From: Cryptomeria japonica | Lineage: Eukaryota > Streptophyta > Pinopsida > Cupressales > Cupressaceae | NCBI RefSeq assembly: GCF_030272615.1 | Contig: NC_081408.1 | Location: 339,234,793 to 339,294,792, forward strand | Length of the DNA: 60,000 bases | Direction of reading: 5' to 3' | Shown here: piece by piece, positions 46,254 through 58,213 of the stretch | How positions within the stretch are numbered: position 1 is the stretch's first letter | How the letters are laid out: every line of letters begins with the position of its first letter | Notes under the pieces: generated by a model | The model's database searches: none | The model's input: the letters and a program-made list of their open reading frames with translations, nothing else | Told to the model about the DNA's origin: nothing | Translations under genes and position numbers: made by a program

Positions 46254-49200
46254 ATGGCATCCACCTCTGCACTTGAATATATAGCAAACCCTACTGTTGT
46301 CGAAGTTGTAAAAAGACCTAGGCCCGTATTTCAATTAGTTCCTAAGGTAGCAAAGAAAGATGATACTTTAGGTGCTTCTTCTCAAATTCCTAAAGGAGTT
46401 GTTTATGTTGAAGACCCCAGAATTTACATCCACTGCAACATTGAGGAACTAGGAGATGAAGAGATTAAAACCATGTTTAAATTTGTCATATGTGATGAAT
46501 CCGACAATGTAAAAGATGAACATAAGATCATTGAAACCCTAGGATTTACAGAGATCCTTAGCATTCCTGAATTCCCCAAGGATGTGATTAGGATAGTCTT
46601 AAGCAGGGTACATGGTGAATTTTTCTGGTTAGATACAATTCACAAAATCACCAAGGAAGCTGTGAAAGCTTTCATAGGGTTACCAACCACCAGTAAAAGG
46701 CCAGACAAAACTAAGAAGGTTTCCAATGACCTAGTTATGAACCTAACCGGTGCAACATCCGACAGAAGGTCCTTAAGAGTCAATGATGTAAAAGATACTA
46801 ATGTAAGATTTATTAGCATGATATTAGGATATAAGGCAACTCATGCAAACAAACTCAATTCAGTGTCAAGTTTGTGCATTAAGAGTGCTTATGACATGGT
46901 CAAAGATAATGCAAAGATTGATGTATGTGAGTGGTTGAAGGATGAATTAATTGACAACTTAGGCAAGATTAAGAAGGACAAGAAAGGAACTTTTAGGTTT
47001 GGAAATCTGCTAGTATGTCTGATGCTACATATAACCAAACAGGTTCCCGGTATAGGCTACAAAGAACTTGGATATGATATACCGATAGGTAAACAACTAA
47101 CAGAACTATTCAATAATATGGGAGAAGATAAGGAAAACAATATCCATGATTTATTTCAAGCACTTAAGGCCAAAATGAAGAAAAGAATTAGATTATCATA
47201 AAAGATTGTTGACAAATATAAGGATGAAATCTGGATGGAAGCAGTCATCCCTAGGACAATCTAGGTAACGGAAATGGGCTATGAAACAGATGACCTTATC
47301 ATTGAAACTTATGCTAAAGCACTTCTGGAAGCACCTAAAGAACCTAAGGAAGAAATATTTGGTAGTGCAGAAAATATTCAAAGCTAAATACAATCCCATA
47401 AAAGAGTGAAAAAGGTTGAGGCAGTTGTAAGAAGAGGTTCTAGGCAAGCAAAGGAAATCAAGGATAAAGTAATGAAACAAACTGATATAACAGAGGATGA
47501 GTTAGTAGCTCCATAACCTGAAACTCACCTATCACCAGTAGGCATATCTTCAGAGAATGACATGCCTGCAACTTTCAAGAGAGTTGTAAGGAAAAGAGAT
47601 CTCTCACCGACAACCACACCCTCACCTAGGAGGACAAGACAAAAACAACAAGCAGTGAGATCTTCGGTAAGAAAGGCTACACCAAAGAAGAAACTGACAC
47701 CCAAGAAGAAGAAGAGGACAAATAAGGACTTGGCCCCTCTTGACATACTATTGAATGAAATTATAGAGGAAGGGAAACTGAAGAATATAGAGAAATTATA
47801 TGACACTCTGACAACTGATGAAAAAGAACAAGTAGAAAACAATGTTATATTGCATATGGACATGTATAAGAAATTTTTGATGGAAGTTGTAGATGAAGTA
47901 CCGGATGAACTATTCAAAAGGTTGGAAGCAAGAAGACAAGCAGTAATAGAACTTGACAAGAAAATAAAGATAGAAAAGCTACTTGCTATATACCCCGTGA
48001 ATTCACCCAAACAAATTGATGACTTAATTGTTGAAGCCAACCGGTCAGTATTTTCTACTGCACACTGACACATTGCTTTAATGGTTGGAAGAGTTAATGA
48101 GGTGACTGAGGAGACAAAAAATGCATGGAACATTTTCCTAGTGGAAAAAGAAAAACAAGAAGAATACATGAGCCACAAACCTATAAAGGTATATCAGAAA
48201 GAAAGAGACAAGGGTAAAGGTAAAGTTGGTGGACCACCTAGTATCAAGGTTAAAGACAACTTACCCCCACCTCCTTTGATTACTCCACCGATAACAACAA
48301 CAGCTACAAAAGATCAACTGACAATTAAAAGTATGGATGTAGAGGATGTCAATCCTAATCCTGAAGTCTTATACACAGTGGATGTTGATACTCAAAAGAT
48401 CAACATTGTGGTAGACAAAGATACAACTGATAAGAATGACATGGCTAGTGAGCCTCCAACAGATGAGCAAACTGTTAAAACACAGGAGAAACAAGTAGAT
48501 GACAAAGAGCAACGTGTAGAAACACAGACTCAGACTGAGACAATGCAACAAACAGAGAAAAAAATAGAGCAAAAGGCTCTGGAACAGGAATAGCAACAGG
48601 TACAGGTACAGGTTCATGAGGAAATAGTGCAATCGACAACTGGAGAAGTAGAAAAACCATTGCTTAACGAAATGAAAACACAAACAAATCTACCAGAGAT
48701 CAATACAAGCTTGGTTACTTCCACTGGCAATACTCTGAATGTAGGTTCCTCATCATCAGGCTACAAATCAACTAATGTGACTAAAGTATTTTTAGATTCA
48801 ATTAAAAGGATAACAGATTGCATCTCACAAGCTTATAAGGCAATAGATGACACAATACCAATTTTGAAGGTAATTGCTCCTAACTGTAATATAGACAATA
48901 AAGATTCTTTAGGACAACTTGATACCTTGTGTAAATATATCATATAAAACATTGAGAAAATAAAGGAAGAGGCATTGAAGGATAAATTGGAAATTGAAAA
49001 ACAAATATTCTTTGATGAGCAGATAAAGAAGTGTACTAGGGATTTTGACACACTTCTACCATAACTGTGTAACTTATTGAAAGAGTACAAAACTCTGTAC
49101 AAAGACCTGTAAGACAAACTTTTTGACTATAGACATAGATAAGAAAATAAGCAAGGTACATGATGAAATCAATAAACTTGCAGATAATTTTGTTAACTCA

Positions 49201-49518
49201 CCTGATACATTATCAGTTTTTGAGCAAAAGATAACAAATTTTGAGGAAGAATTGCTTAAATTAGAAAGAGAAAAGGAGAGAATAGTGAATAAAGCAAAGC
49301 ATCTGAGATTAAAATTGAGTCCAAGATTGGACTATCTAACATCATTGCGGAAGGAAATATCTGAAGCACTGATACAGGGACAGAAAACACCGGCAAAGAA
49401 TTTGCAGCATCTCACCGGTACAACTAAAAGAACAGAGATAGCAATAAGAGATAGTAAAAAGTTTATGGAGAGTATAAACTTGATTTTGGTGGATCTATTT
49501 CAAATCGTAACTACCTAG
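46254..49518 (+). pseudogene. Long unrecognised coding region of element D
   Basis: A frame of about 1090 codons from ATG 46254 (MASTSALEYIANPTVVEV) to TAG 49516-49518. It is interrupted by about nine in-frame stops (e.g. 47199, 47262, 48066, 48591) and one frameshift near 49110. The first 310 codons are open. They hold the block EFFWLDTIHKITKEAVKAF, FIGLPTTSKRPD, then KLNSVSSLCIKSAYDMVK and LLVCLMLHITKQVPG, which looks like a folded domain I cannot name. A Lys/Pro-rich basic stretch (TPKKKLTPKKKKR, about 47690) follows, then charged and Gln/Thr-rich coiled-coil segments to the end. It occupies the place of pol. The real start could also be ATG 46089. Confidence 0.65.
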
Positions 49519-49717
49519 TTACAAGGTTGAAACTACAAACTCTATTGACATCTTTACAACCTTTGTCATTGATGCCAAAGGGGGAGTAGTGGTATGAGAA
49601 AATTCAAATATCACAGGAATCATATGCTCAGGGGGAGCACACATTTTTGGTAACATTTTTGGACTTCACATTTTTGGATACACTTGAAATTTCTCATGAG
49701 TGTTGCCATCAATGCCA

Positions 49718-49748
49718 AAGGGGGAGATTGTTGGCATATGAACACTCC
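49718..49748 (+). other. Polypurine tract and 20-bp stub of the D 3' LTR
   Basis: AAAGGGGGAGA is followed by TGTTGGCATATGAACACTCC, which matches the 5' LTR start. Sequence diverges from the LTR after 49748, so the rest was lost or displaced. Two more polypurine-like tracts (AAAGGGGGAG near 49575, AGGGGGAG near 49632) lie upstream. Confidence 0.85.
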
Positions 49749-49790
49749 TCGCCTCTAGCATGTGAGGACTCTCCATCGTATCCCCCAGTC

Positions 49791-50742
49791 TATGTCATAA
49801 CATCCGGTGCATCGTGCATCTCATGCACCTCATAATCTGCACTATGCGCAGGAGGATCAACAGGTTGTCCAACTGGACCCAAGCATACGTGCCCACACAT
49901 GACACAACTATGGGGCACACAAATGTGTGGAGCTGAGGAGGACGTGTCAGCACCACCGGATGCACTACTACCATCAAAAGTAGGCTGAGCTATTGACCCA
50001 GCCTGAGAAACCAAAAGGCTACTCAAAGAGTGAATAGCTGATATGGTCTGTGATGCCACCTCACAAATGACATCTGGATGCTGCACTAGAGGTGTGGGAT
50101 CAATAAGAGGAGGGACATATAGGCTCTGGACTACTCTGACTGCCCCAGGTCTATTTTGGGGCATACCTAAACCCACACCCTGGAAAGGTTGGATATCAAA
50201 GTAGTTCACATGTTTTCCTAAAACAAACTCAGCATACAATTTTTTGATGAAGTAGAAGGGGACATCAAGATTGTTTTTGGGTGGTTTGTCGAAAACCATC
50301 CACCAATGATCCTAAATTTTTTTCACAAGACCATCATTTGTGCACCATTTAATAGAAAGTTTTTTTGGGGGGGTCTACGGGTTGACCAGTACGGGGATTC
50401 ACAAACAATGCAGCGATAGTGGCTTTGGATATCTCGAGATCCTTGATCTCCTTATAGGACAAGCCATCTGCATATTGTTCCCTCAAAAAATCTCGCCACA
50501 AAAGAGTGGCATTGTGCTCCTCAATGATGGTTTCTATACTCTTTATGATCAACGTGAGGGTATCAAACATTGGGTTCAGGCGAGGGATCCTATGCTAGAC
50601 ATCTGCAATCCCCCTCAATTGGTTCAAATTTTGTGCAATTAAATCCTGAATTAAGGGGGGGTTTGACAAAGGAGGGTTTTGTGCAGGAGGGTTTGGTTGT
50701 TGCGGTTGTGGTTGATCAATGTTTTCACTATTATCTCCCATT
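49791..50742 (-). pseudogene. Unrecognised broken gene, minus strand
   Basis: The frame starts at ATG 50740-50742 (MGDNSENIDQPQPQQPNPP) and continues through MFDTLTLIIKSIETIIEEH and ATIAALFVNPRTGQPVDPP. After a frameshift in a C/A run near 50365 it goes on with HWWMVFDKPPKNNLDVPFYF, VNYFDIQPFQGVGLGMPQ and a Ser/Gly-rich tail. Stops: TAG at 50595-50597 and one TAG near 50311. About 320 codons in all. The N-terminus is Pro/Gln/Asn-rich. I do not recognise the family; it could be a transposon gene or a decayed host gene. Confidence 0.5.
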
Positions 50743-50984
50743 TTTAACCTAATTGAACGTAAACAATTGAATTTAGTTAACAAATTTGAACAATTTTGTA
50801 TTTGATTTAAAAAAACCTAGTTTTCATGAAAAAACCACATTTTCAATGAAAAAACAAATAAACCTTAAAAAAAATACAAAACTTTGAATGAAAATGATTG
50901 AAAACAATAAAAATCCTACCTTTTAATGTATTTTAAAGCAAATTTGGGTCAAACAACCGGATATAGGATTCTAAAAAATCACGT
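50743..50984. other. AT-rich stretch upstream of the minus-strand gene
   Basis: No gene is seen; A-rich runs only. It could contain the promoter of the gene at 49791-50742, but no clear TATA box stands out. Confidence 0.4.
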
Positions 50985-51014
50985 AGCCCGTGGGTTAAAA
51001 ATAACTCACGGGCT
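50985..51014. other. Hairpin AGCCCGTGGGTTA-AAAA-TAACTCACGGGCT
   Basis: A 13-bp stem with one G-T pair and a four-base loop. No T run follows it. Confidence 0.7.
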
Positions 51015-51043
51015 GTCACAGTCCATTTATATTGTCTCAAAAA

Positions 51044-51296
51044 ATTGGATATCCGATTTTTATACTTAAATTATTTTAAAATCACATTATATTATATAAT
51101 TATATATTATATTATTATATTATATAACATATATTATAATATTATATATATTATATATTACATAATATAATATAATATTTTATAATCTAATATTATATAT
51201 TATGCATTATATAATATGTAATACAATATAATAATATATTATATTACATTATATATTATATAATTTAAAATTACCTATAAAAATCGGATATCCGAT
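51044..51296. repeat. AT-repeat block between inverted repeats
   Basis: ATTGGATATCCGATTTTT (51044-51061) and its inverse AAAAATCGGATATCCGAT (51279-51296) flank about 215 bp made almost only of A and T in TATAATATTATA words. A further partial copy, ATCCGATATCTGAT, follows at 51299-51312. Confidence 0.7.
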
Positions 51297-51479
51297 TTTA
51301 TCCGATATCTGATTTGCTTAGGTGTTTACAATGCCAAGGTGTACTGACACCCAGGCCAAGCAAAAAGTCAACACGGATTTTCACATTTTCAGGCAAGTGG
51401 AGAAGGCTATTTTTTTCACATCGCCACTTTTTGGCCCCCCATGATCCTGCACTAACCCCCCTAAATATCTAGACCTCAA

Positions 51480-53083
51480 AAGTACTTACTTTCTAATCTC
51501 AAAATTTAAACCACAACCATATAATCACAATAGTAATAAATCATGAAAGCACAAGCACAACATACACATAAACACCATATTTATGTGGAAAACCCAAGCA
51601 AAAAAAAAAATTACCACAATGAGAATTAGATTCACAATATGAGTATAAAATATTAACAATGTTTCCTCTACTTGTATAATGGTGCACAACCTTAGGACAA
51701 GATACAAATGACTTGTAAAATCGAAACACACTATCTAAGGATAAGATACAAAAGGCTACCAAGAGACTCATTGTCTTTTGGTAGAGAAAGGAATAACTGA
51801 GTTAAATAAATAAGATCTCCTGATCATGAATTTCTCCTTGAACTAATGTGTCAAGTGACCGGATTATAACAAACACATCTAACTTCAAACACTATCTCAA
51901 AACATCGTCATACAAAAGATATCATCATCAAATCTCTTCACAATTGATTTTTTCACAACTCCAACATAAATCTTCTTGCAAACCATTAACATCTTTTGCT
52001 TGTCATTCTCCTCACACACCTTTACTCACACATCAACACTTCTTTATATACCAAATTAATCATTAAAACCCTTGACAAGGTCGACCACAGACATAATATA
52101 CATTATTACATAAATTAGGCCACCTAGACCTAAAATATCCATTTAGGTCCATTGTAGGAGATAAAGAGGACCCAAAAAAATTAAAACATAACTTTTCAAA
52201 ATGATTCAAATGACTTGCACACACTAACACACTCCCCAAGGTCAGTATAAAATAAAATGTGTAGATAAGCATTAAAGCACTTTAACCAGTCGACCCAAAA
52301 CTATTCTCCGATGAAAATTTCACAACGGGGATCTCCACATGCCATGGTGAGACCCAAAATTCTAACCAAGATCATTATCCAAAGCAAACCTGGACCAAAA
52401 GAATATGATCCAAGTAGGATACACCACAATAGTCAACTAAAAATCAGACCAACTAACAACATAGAACTCAAAACATCATAACTCTAATCACTAATCATAT
52501 CATCACCTGAAAAATGAACTCGAATATTGCACAAACTACATAAACATGTCTTGCACATTGCAACACTTAAATCCACATATCTAAAAGGCACTAAGCAATT
52601 TCTAGACCACTTTTGACAGATAGCCTTAGTGCTAGAAAACAACAACAACCAACTCTATCATCTAAGCAACAACATACTTGCAAATCTAATAGTGCAATAT
52701 AAATAGAACATACACATTATATTCAAAGCCACAACACATAATCTTCACATACTAGAGGAATGCAAGGGATTCTTCCATTGAGATAATAAAACTCTTTCCT
52801 ATGTAAATATTGTTTCCTACATATTGAAACTTTGACTGCATCATCCTTCTGGAAACACTTCAATATGTCCACAAGACTCCAAGACAACAAACAATAACTC
52901 ATAAATACTATTTCATGCATATTGAAACTTCCACTACACCATTCTTTCAATATCTTCACCAGAAAACTCAATAATATCAATAATACTAGAACATTCACAT
53001 AGCGACATCAATGACAACACAAGATAGGTTGACATTAATGACAACAAAGCACCACAACTCAAGTTTCCAACATTCCCCCCCTT
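51480..53083 (-). repeat. LTR and polypurine tract of a copia-like remnant (F)
   Basis: On the minus strand, CAATGACAAAGGGGGGGAA (polypurine tract about 53073-53083) is followed by an LTR start TGTTGGAAACTTGAG at 53072. Lower down are a TATA box (minus-strand TATATAAAG, 52042-52050) and a GGGTTTTCCACATAAATATG word (about 51575-51594), both usual in copia LTRs. The lower end is uncertain. No coding part remains, since element E cuts the upstream side at 53145. Confidence 0.55.
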
Positions 53084-53144
53084 TGTCATTGATGGAAAAA
53101 CTTGTGTACCACCAATAGAAAATACAAATGAACTCAATTGTGTA

Positions 53145-53990
53145 TGTAGCATCCTAAAATTGCACCCATTGCAATTTTGACAACATTCAGGGCCCTCACC
53201 CTAGCGGTCTCATCCCCATGCTTGATCGAGACCTATTTATGCCTCCCCTATGCAACCAAGCTTCATATTTGCATCTTGTAACTTGCATAGCCCCTTGTTC
53301 TTGGCCTAAATTAGGGTAGGACTAGGGTGCCCACTCACTGGTCCTCCCTAATCAGGACCTATTTTGGCCCCTAGGCCCTATCTCAAATTTGAGCGAGAAA
53401 CACCCCTCTATGTCGGCTCATGTCGAAAAATTAATCAATTCATCCTACTAACAAGTATATAAGGAGGTATTACCCTCTCATTTAAGATAACAAGCAATAA
53501 CAAAATCAGGTGGAGAAGGCAAGGTGGCTACATCAAGCATTCAAGCATTCATCATCAAGCATTTTTCAAGGTTGTATGTTCTTCATCCATCCATTGGAGC
53601 ATAATTATATCATTTATTTGCAAGCATGTGTGTGTGTGTTAGGGTTTTTTCATGTTCATGACTTTTCATACAACATATGTGATTACATATAAGAAGCAAA
53701 GCATCATCATCATCTATTACAGATCTGAAGGTATACCTTTCCATCATTTATTTCAAGCATTTGTAGTATTTCATTAAAGGTTGATTCTAAACTGAGGTTT
53801 GACTTAGGCAAACCCTTATTCCCCACCCCTTTCTCCTTCCTTTTGTGTGTAGGAAGCAGGTGCGTAGCTGTACCTATGGAATTAAGCATTATTTGCAGAG
53901 ACGAAACAAACCTTTTTGATGCGCGAAAAGTTCGAAGGACCAAGAGGGTGGGCATCCTAGTCCAAACACACGATCCTTGCTACTTTTGGT
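53145..53990 (+). repeat. 5' LTR of element E (right border approximate)
   Basis: It is at least 707 bp long, because 53145-53851 matches 59251-60000. TATA box TATATAAG at 53456-53463. It holds ATTCAAGCATTCA repeats near 53535 and a GTGTGTGTGT run near 53630. Confidence 0.82.
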
Positions 53991-54439
53991 AGATTTTACA
54001 GAGAAGCTCCGAATCATCTCAAGCTCCTCAGATCCAGGTGCACGAAGAAATCTCGAATCTATATCTCACTATTTCTACTTATTTTATCTTCAATTCCAAC
54101 ATTCTACTTATTTTAATAGTTCAACTTACAAAAGAGGAAAACCCAAATTAACCCAATCTACTTAGTATTTAGTTCTTGTCTCATTTAGGATTGGATCTAG
54201 TGGATTCATCTCCTCTTTTGAATGTAAGGTCCTCCAAGTGAAAATTGGCTTAGTGATTTCCCCTTTCCATGTGGTGAATTTGCTAAGTTCCAATTTTCCA
54301 CTTTACATTTTGGTGAACCTGACTCCTTACACCATTAATTCTGATTTCTTGTTTTTCAGATATGAGTGTATGCAATTTAAAATTCTAATTTTCATTTACA
54401 TGTTTCATTTCCTTGCAAATTTTAAAAATTTAGAAGTTA

Positions 54440-55380
54440 ATTTCACTAAAACCCTAATTTTTAAATTCAAAATTGAGCTTGTGATTTGTATAATTTGGAT
54501 TAACTATTTCAGATCTGAGCATTCATTCAATTTGCAAATTCAAATTTTCATCTGCAAGTCAAATTTCATAATTAATTTTTAAAATTAAGTGGTTAATTTA
54601 AAAAACCCTAATTTTTAAATTTTTTAAATTGAGCTTGTGGGTTGTTTAAATTTTGAATTTCCCTCTTTAAATTTGGTTGCTAATTTAAATTTCAAATTCG
54701 AAATTGCAACCTTGGATCAAATTTCAAATTTTAAAATTAAGTGGTGAATTAAACAAACTCTAATTTCTAAATTTAAATTAATCTTGTGCATTTTCCAATT
54801 TTTCAATTTCCAAATTCCCATCTTAAATCTATTTTCAAATTTAAATTAAGCGACCCTAATTTTAAATTTAATTCTCTTGTGGATAATTTCAAATTTAATT
54901 TAAAAAATAAAATTAAGTGGTTAATTAAAAGAGCCCTAATTTTTGAAAATTAAATTAATTCTTTCAATTCTCAAATCTCAACATTTCAAATTTAAATTTT
55001 AAAATTAAAAGGTTATTTAACAAAGCTCTAATTTTGAAATTAAATTTTTATTGGATAAATTCAAATCTTCTAGTGGGTAATTTTAAATTGAAATTAAGAG
55101 GTTATTTTCAAGGCCCTAATTATAAATTTAAATTTCCAAGGAGGTTGCATAATTTTTCAAAAAATGAATAATTATTTTTCTAAAATTTTGAACTTCAATT
55201 TCTAAATCTCAACTTTGAAATTATCATTTTCAAATTTCATTTCACATTATTTTCAAAATTTAAATCTAAAAAAAAATCAATCAATCAAATTTGCGAATCT
55301 CATCAATTTACATAAATTAAGTGGTTTTATTTATAAAATCCTAATTTATTTCAAATAATTTGCTTGGACTTAAATTTCAA
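54440..55380. repeat. Degenerate CCCTAATTTTTAAATT repeats in the E leader
   Basis: About eight copies of (A/C)CCCTAATTTTTAAATT, several followed by GAGCTTGTG and preceded by AAAATTAAG(T/A)GGTTA, spaced 75-230 bp (near 54448, 54604, 54757, 54848, 54935, 55027, 55112 and 55338). Confidence 0.75.
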
Positions 55381-55388
55381 TAATTATC

Positions 55389-56842
55389 ATGGCAATTAAT
55401 GGGCTTGACCAATTTGCTATTTCACATATGATTACATTGCTTTTTACATACATTTATTCTAATCATGTGCTGGATAATGGCTTCTTTCACTTCATGTTAC
55501 TTCTTTTTATTCATAGCACTTGGATATATTGCATTCTTCGGATTTCCAAGTTGATTTCTTTTCATAAATTAGATCTCAAAGCTTTCATTTATCATATATG
55601 TTGTGTTATGGTGGTATTTTGGGGCAAATGCATTTCATATGTAGATCACCTAAAAGCTTTTGTAGGTCCTAATTCTAGAGATGACATTGAGAAACCTAAT
55701 ATTGGTACCTCTCCTAGGGTATCTAAAGTGAATGAAGAAAGAGCTAATACTCCTATCAATGATCACTCTAATGGAAAGCAAGAATTAAAGAGAAACATAG
55801 TCCCATCTTCTTCTCATACACATACCCTTGTGCAAGGGGGTCAAAATATTCATGTTTCTATCTATCTAGATCCTCCTTATTCTCCTAGAGCCTATCTTAA
55901 ACATCAAAGTATTTGTAGAGAAAATGATGTCATGCATTTCATTCATGATCTCTCTCCCCATATAAAATTAAGCAAAGATGAGGCCTTAGATGATAAGGAT
56001 CTTCCTTCCCAATCTACCAAAGAGGATATGTATGATGAAAGAAAGGAAATTCCTTCTCCACAAGATATTCCTTCTTCATCTACTAATCCTTTCATTCCTC
56101 CTAAACATCCTTACACTACAAACTTCAAAGAAATTTATTATGATGTTACCCCACCTTCTCAATTAAAAGATTCTTATAGGAGTGGCTTTAACATAATATC
56201 AAAACAAGGTTTTAGAGGACAAGGACTTGGAAAATTTGAACAAGGAATTCGAATCCCTATAAACCCTTCCGCACAAATCACCACAGAAGGCCTAGGAAAT
56301 GATAGTAAATCTCCTATGGATGAACTCCTTAGGATTCAAGACTTTAAAAATCATCTTGCAATACAACAAGCCATTAGTGCTCACAAAAGAGATTCTTCTT
56401 CAAAAACTCTTTTTTATTCATTTCATCAAACCTATGATCACCATGCTGATGATTTTCCTAATTTTCAAAATTCAATAAAAGAACTTATAAATAGTGGTAA
56501 AGTTAAAATCATGGATGACAATCCTTCATCTTCTAATAACGACTCTTGTCCTCAATCTCAAAAGAATAAACCTACATATAAATTAATGATCAAGAAAGAT
56601 TAGCAACTAGAATCTTTTGGAGATTGAAGTATGATAAGAATATTGCTTTTCCTTTCATTAGACCTAATTACAATTATAAGCATAAGAAAGATAATTCACA
56701 TTGTCTTTTTCATAATTGTTATTCTCATTCTCTTAAAAAGTGTAAAGAATTTAAGGAATTTGTTCAAGAACAATACTATCCTACTCGTATATGTCTTTCA
56801 ACAGATCTTGCTCTCTTTCTAGGTGAAGATGTAGTGCCTTAG
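55389..56842 (+). pseudogene. G-patch protein with hydrophobic N-terminus (element E)
   Basis: ATG 55389 opens a 404-codon frame. Residues 10-55 and 65-90 are strongly hydrophobic (ISHMITLLFTYIY, FMLLLFIHSTWIYCIL, ICCVMVVFWGKCI) and look like two or three membrane segments. A polar linker follows, then a G-patch at about residues 260-290 (SGFNIISKQGFRGQGLGKF), then FYSFHQTYDHHADDFPNF, which resembles a nucleocapsid-type zinc motif that has lost its Cys. After a stop and frameshift near 56603 the frame continues with CLFHNCYSHSLKKC, a CHHC motif, and ends at TAG 56840-56842. G-patch and zinc motif suggest RNA binding. Function unknown. Confidence 0.68.
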
Positions 56843-58179
56843 CACTCCTTTCACCCTCATGTTGCTCCTCACCCTATAACACATGTAGTAAACTTAATTG
56901 GGGGCTCTTTGTCATTAGACGTGGTCTTTCTTCAGTTTCAAATATCTTGGGGTAGCAAAATTATTTCCCTTCTTTATCTTTGGTTTCACTATTTTCTTTG
57001 TGATTGCATTATTCGTAAAGTGATGTCCTTTCTTGCATAGAATTATCCTTCAGGTGAGCACATATTTGTTCCTTGGATGGGACCTATTCCTTTCTTGAAA
57101 TGGTGCATCTTTTATGAGTAATCTCTCCCTAGAGAATATTTGTAAACCTTCTTCTTCCTCTTTCTTTCTCTTTGAAAATTACCTCTTATTTTGTGCAGTG
57201 TTATTCATCACTTGACGCCCTTTTTCCGATAGAGTTATCCTTCATGCAAGAACATGTTTGTTCCTTGGTTAGTAAATATTCTTTGTTTGAAACGGTCTGT
57301 CTCTTATGAATAACCTCTCTTTAGAAGATGTGTAATTCTCCTCTTTTTCCTCTTGCTTGGGGGGCAAGGATGGATTTTCCTACCTCTCTCTTTCTATCTA
57401 ATGTATCACTATTCCCTTTAGGGGTTGCATTTTTCATATCTTTATATCCTTTCTTGCAATGGTATGTCTCTTATGAATAATCCCTCCTTAGAGGAATATG
57501 TGATCTTTCTTTCTTTCTCTCTCTTTTTCTTTGAAGATTACCACTTCTTTTGAGATGCATTTTACATAAACTAATGTATTTTCTTGCATTGGATATTCAT
57601 TCATGTGAGTATATTTTGCATTTCTTTTCTTCGAAGTTTGTGTAATTCTTCTCATCGTCTTTACACTTGGGGGGCAATTATTGATTCTCCTCCTCTCTCT
57701 CTCTTCTCTAAGGATCTAATTTTCCTTTGTGGAATGGTGTTTGTTCATGATTTGGTGCCATTCCTTGTGTGAAGTTAATGTTTTCTCAAGGATTCTCTCT
57801 TATACAAGAGGTGTAAGTTCTTGGCTACAACCTCTTCTTCACTTGGAAATGTATGTCTATCATAAACTTACCCCTCACATTGGGTCAAAAGTGTGTCATC
57901 CTTCATCAAGAATACCTTTCACCTAGCAATAGGAGGAAGGTAGGAATTCTTGTTCTCTTTCCTTTCTTTTGGTAGAAGGTGTTATGTTTGTTCAATATAG
58001 CTCCTCTTGGAGTTAGATGTCTTTCGAGCAAAGATCTCTTCTCCTCCAAGGATCATACCCTCTCTAGCTTAGGATTTATGACATTGTTGCATAAAGGATA
58101 TCTCCTTGGTGTTGAAGGTAAGGTATCCTTGTCTATAGCTTCCTTAAGACATCAACATGGACCTATGTTGACATCTTAA

Positions 58180-58213
58180 GGGGTGGGGGGGGGGGGGGGG
58201 GAGGAGGGGGGCA
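58180..58213. repeat. Long G run
   Basis: A G-rich stretch of about 34 bases, broken by one T and two A, followed by CACCC. It could form a G-quadruplex and is also a likely assembly weak point. Confidence 0.85.

Larger units (their letters stand above)
43922..49748 (+). mobile_element. Element D: copia-type LTR element without pol
   Basis: Plus-strand order: LTR, tRNA-iMet primer site, truncated gag with zinc knuckles, a long unrecognised coding region, three polypurine-like tracts, and the first 20 bases of the 3' LTR. The LTR and primer-site style (CCACCGAGGTTTTTCCCACA; TGGTATCAGAGC) are typical of plant copia elements. No protease, integrase, RT or RNase H is present, so it would need a helper. 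Confidence 0.85.

Noticed and set aside
53710-54582. Frames of 81 and 114 codons near the E LTR
   Set aside because: They lie across the LTR and the AT-rich leader, without domains.
54440-55380. Interstitial telomere repeat (CCCTAAA-like)
   Set aside because: CCCTAA words are widely spaced and embedded in longer AT-rich units, not in tandem 7-mers.
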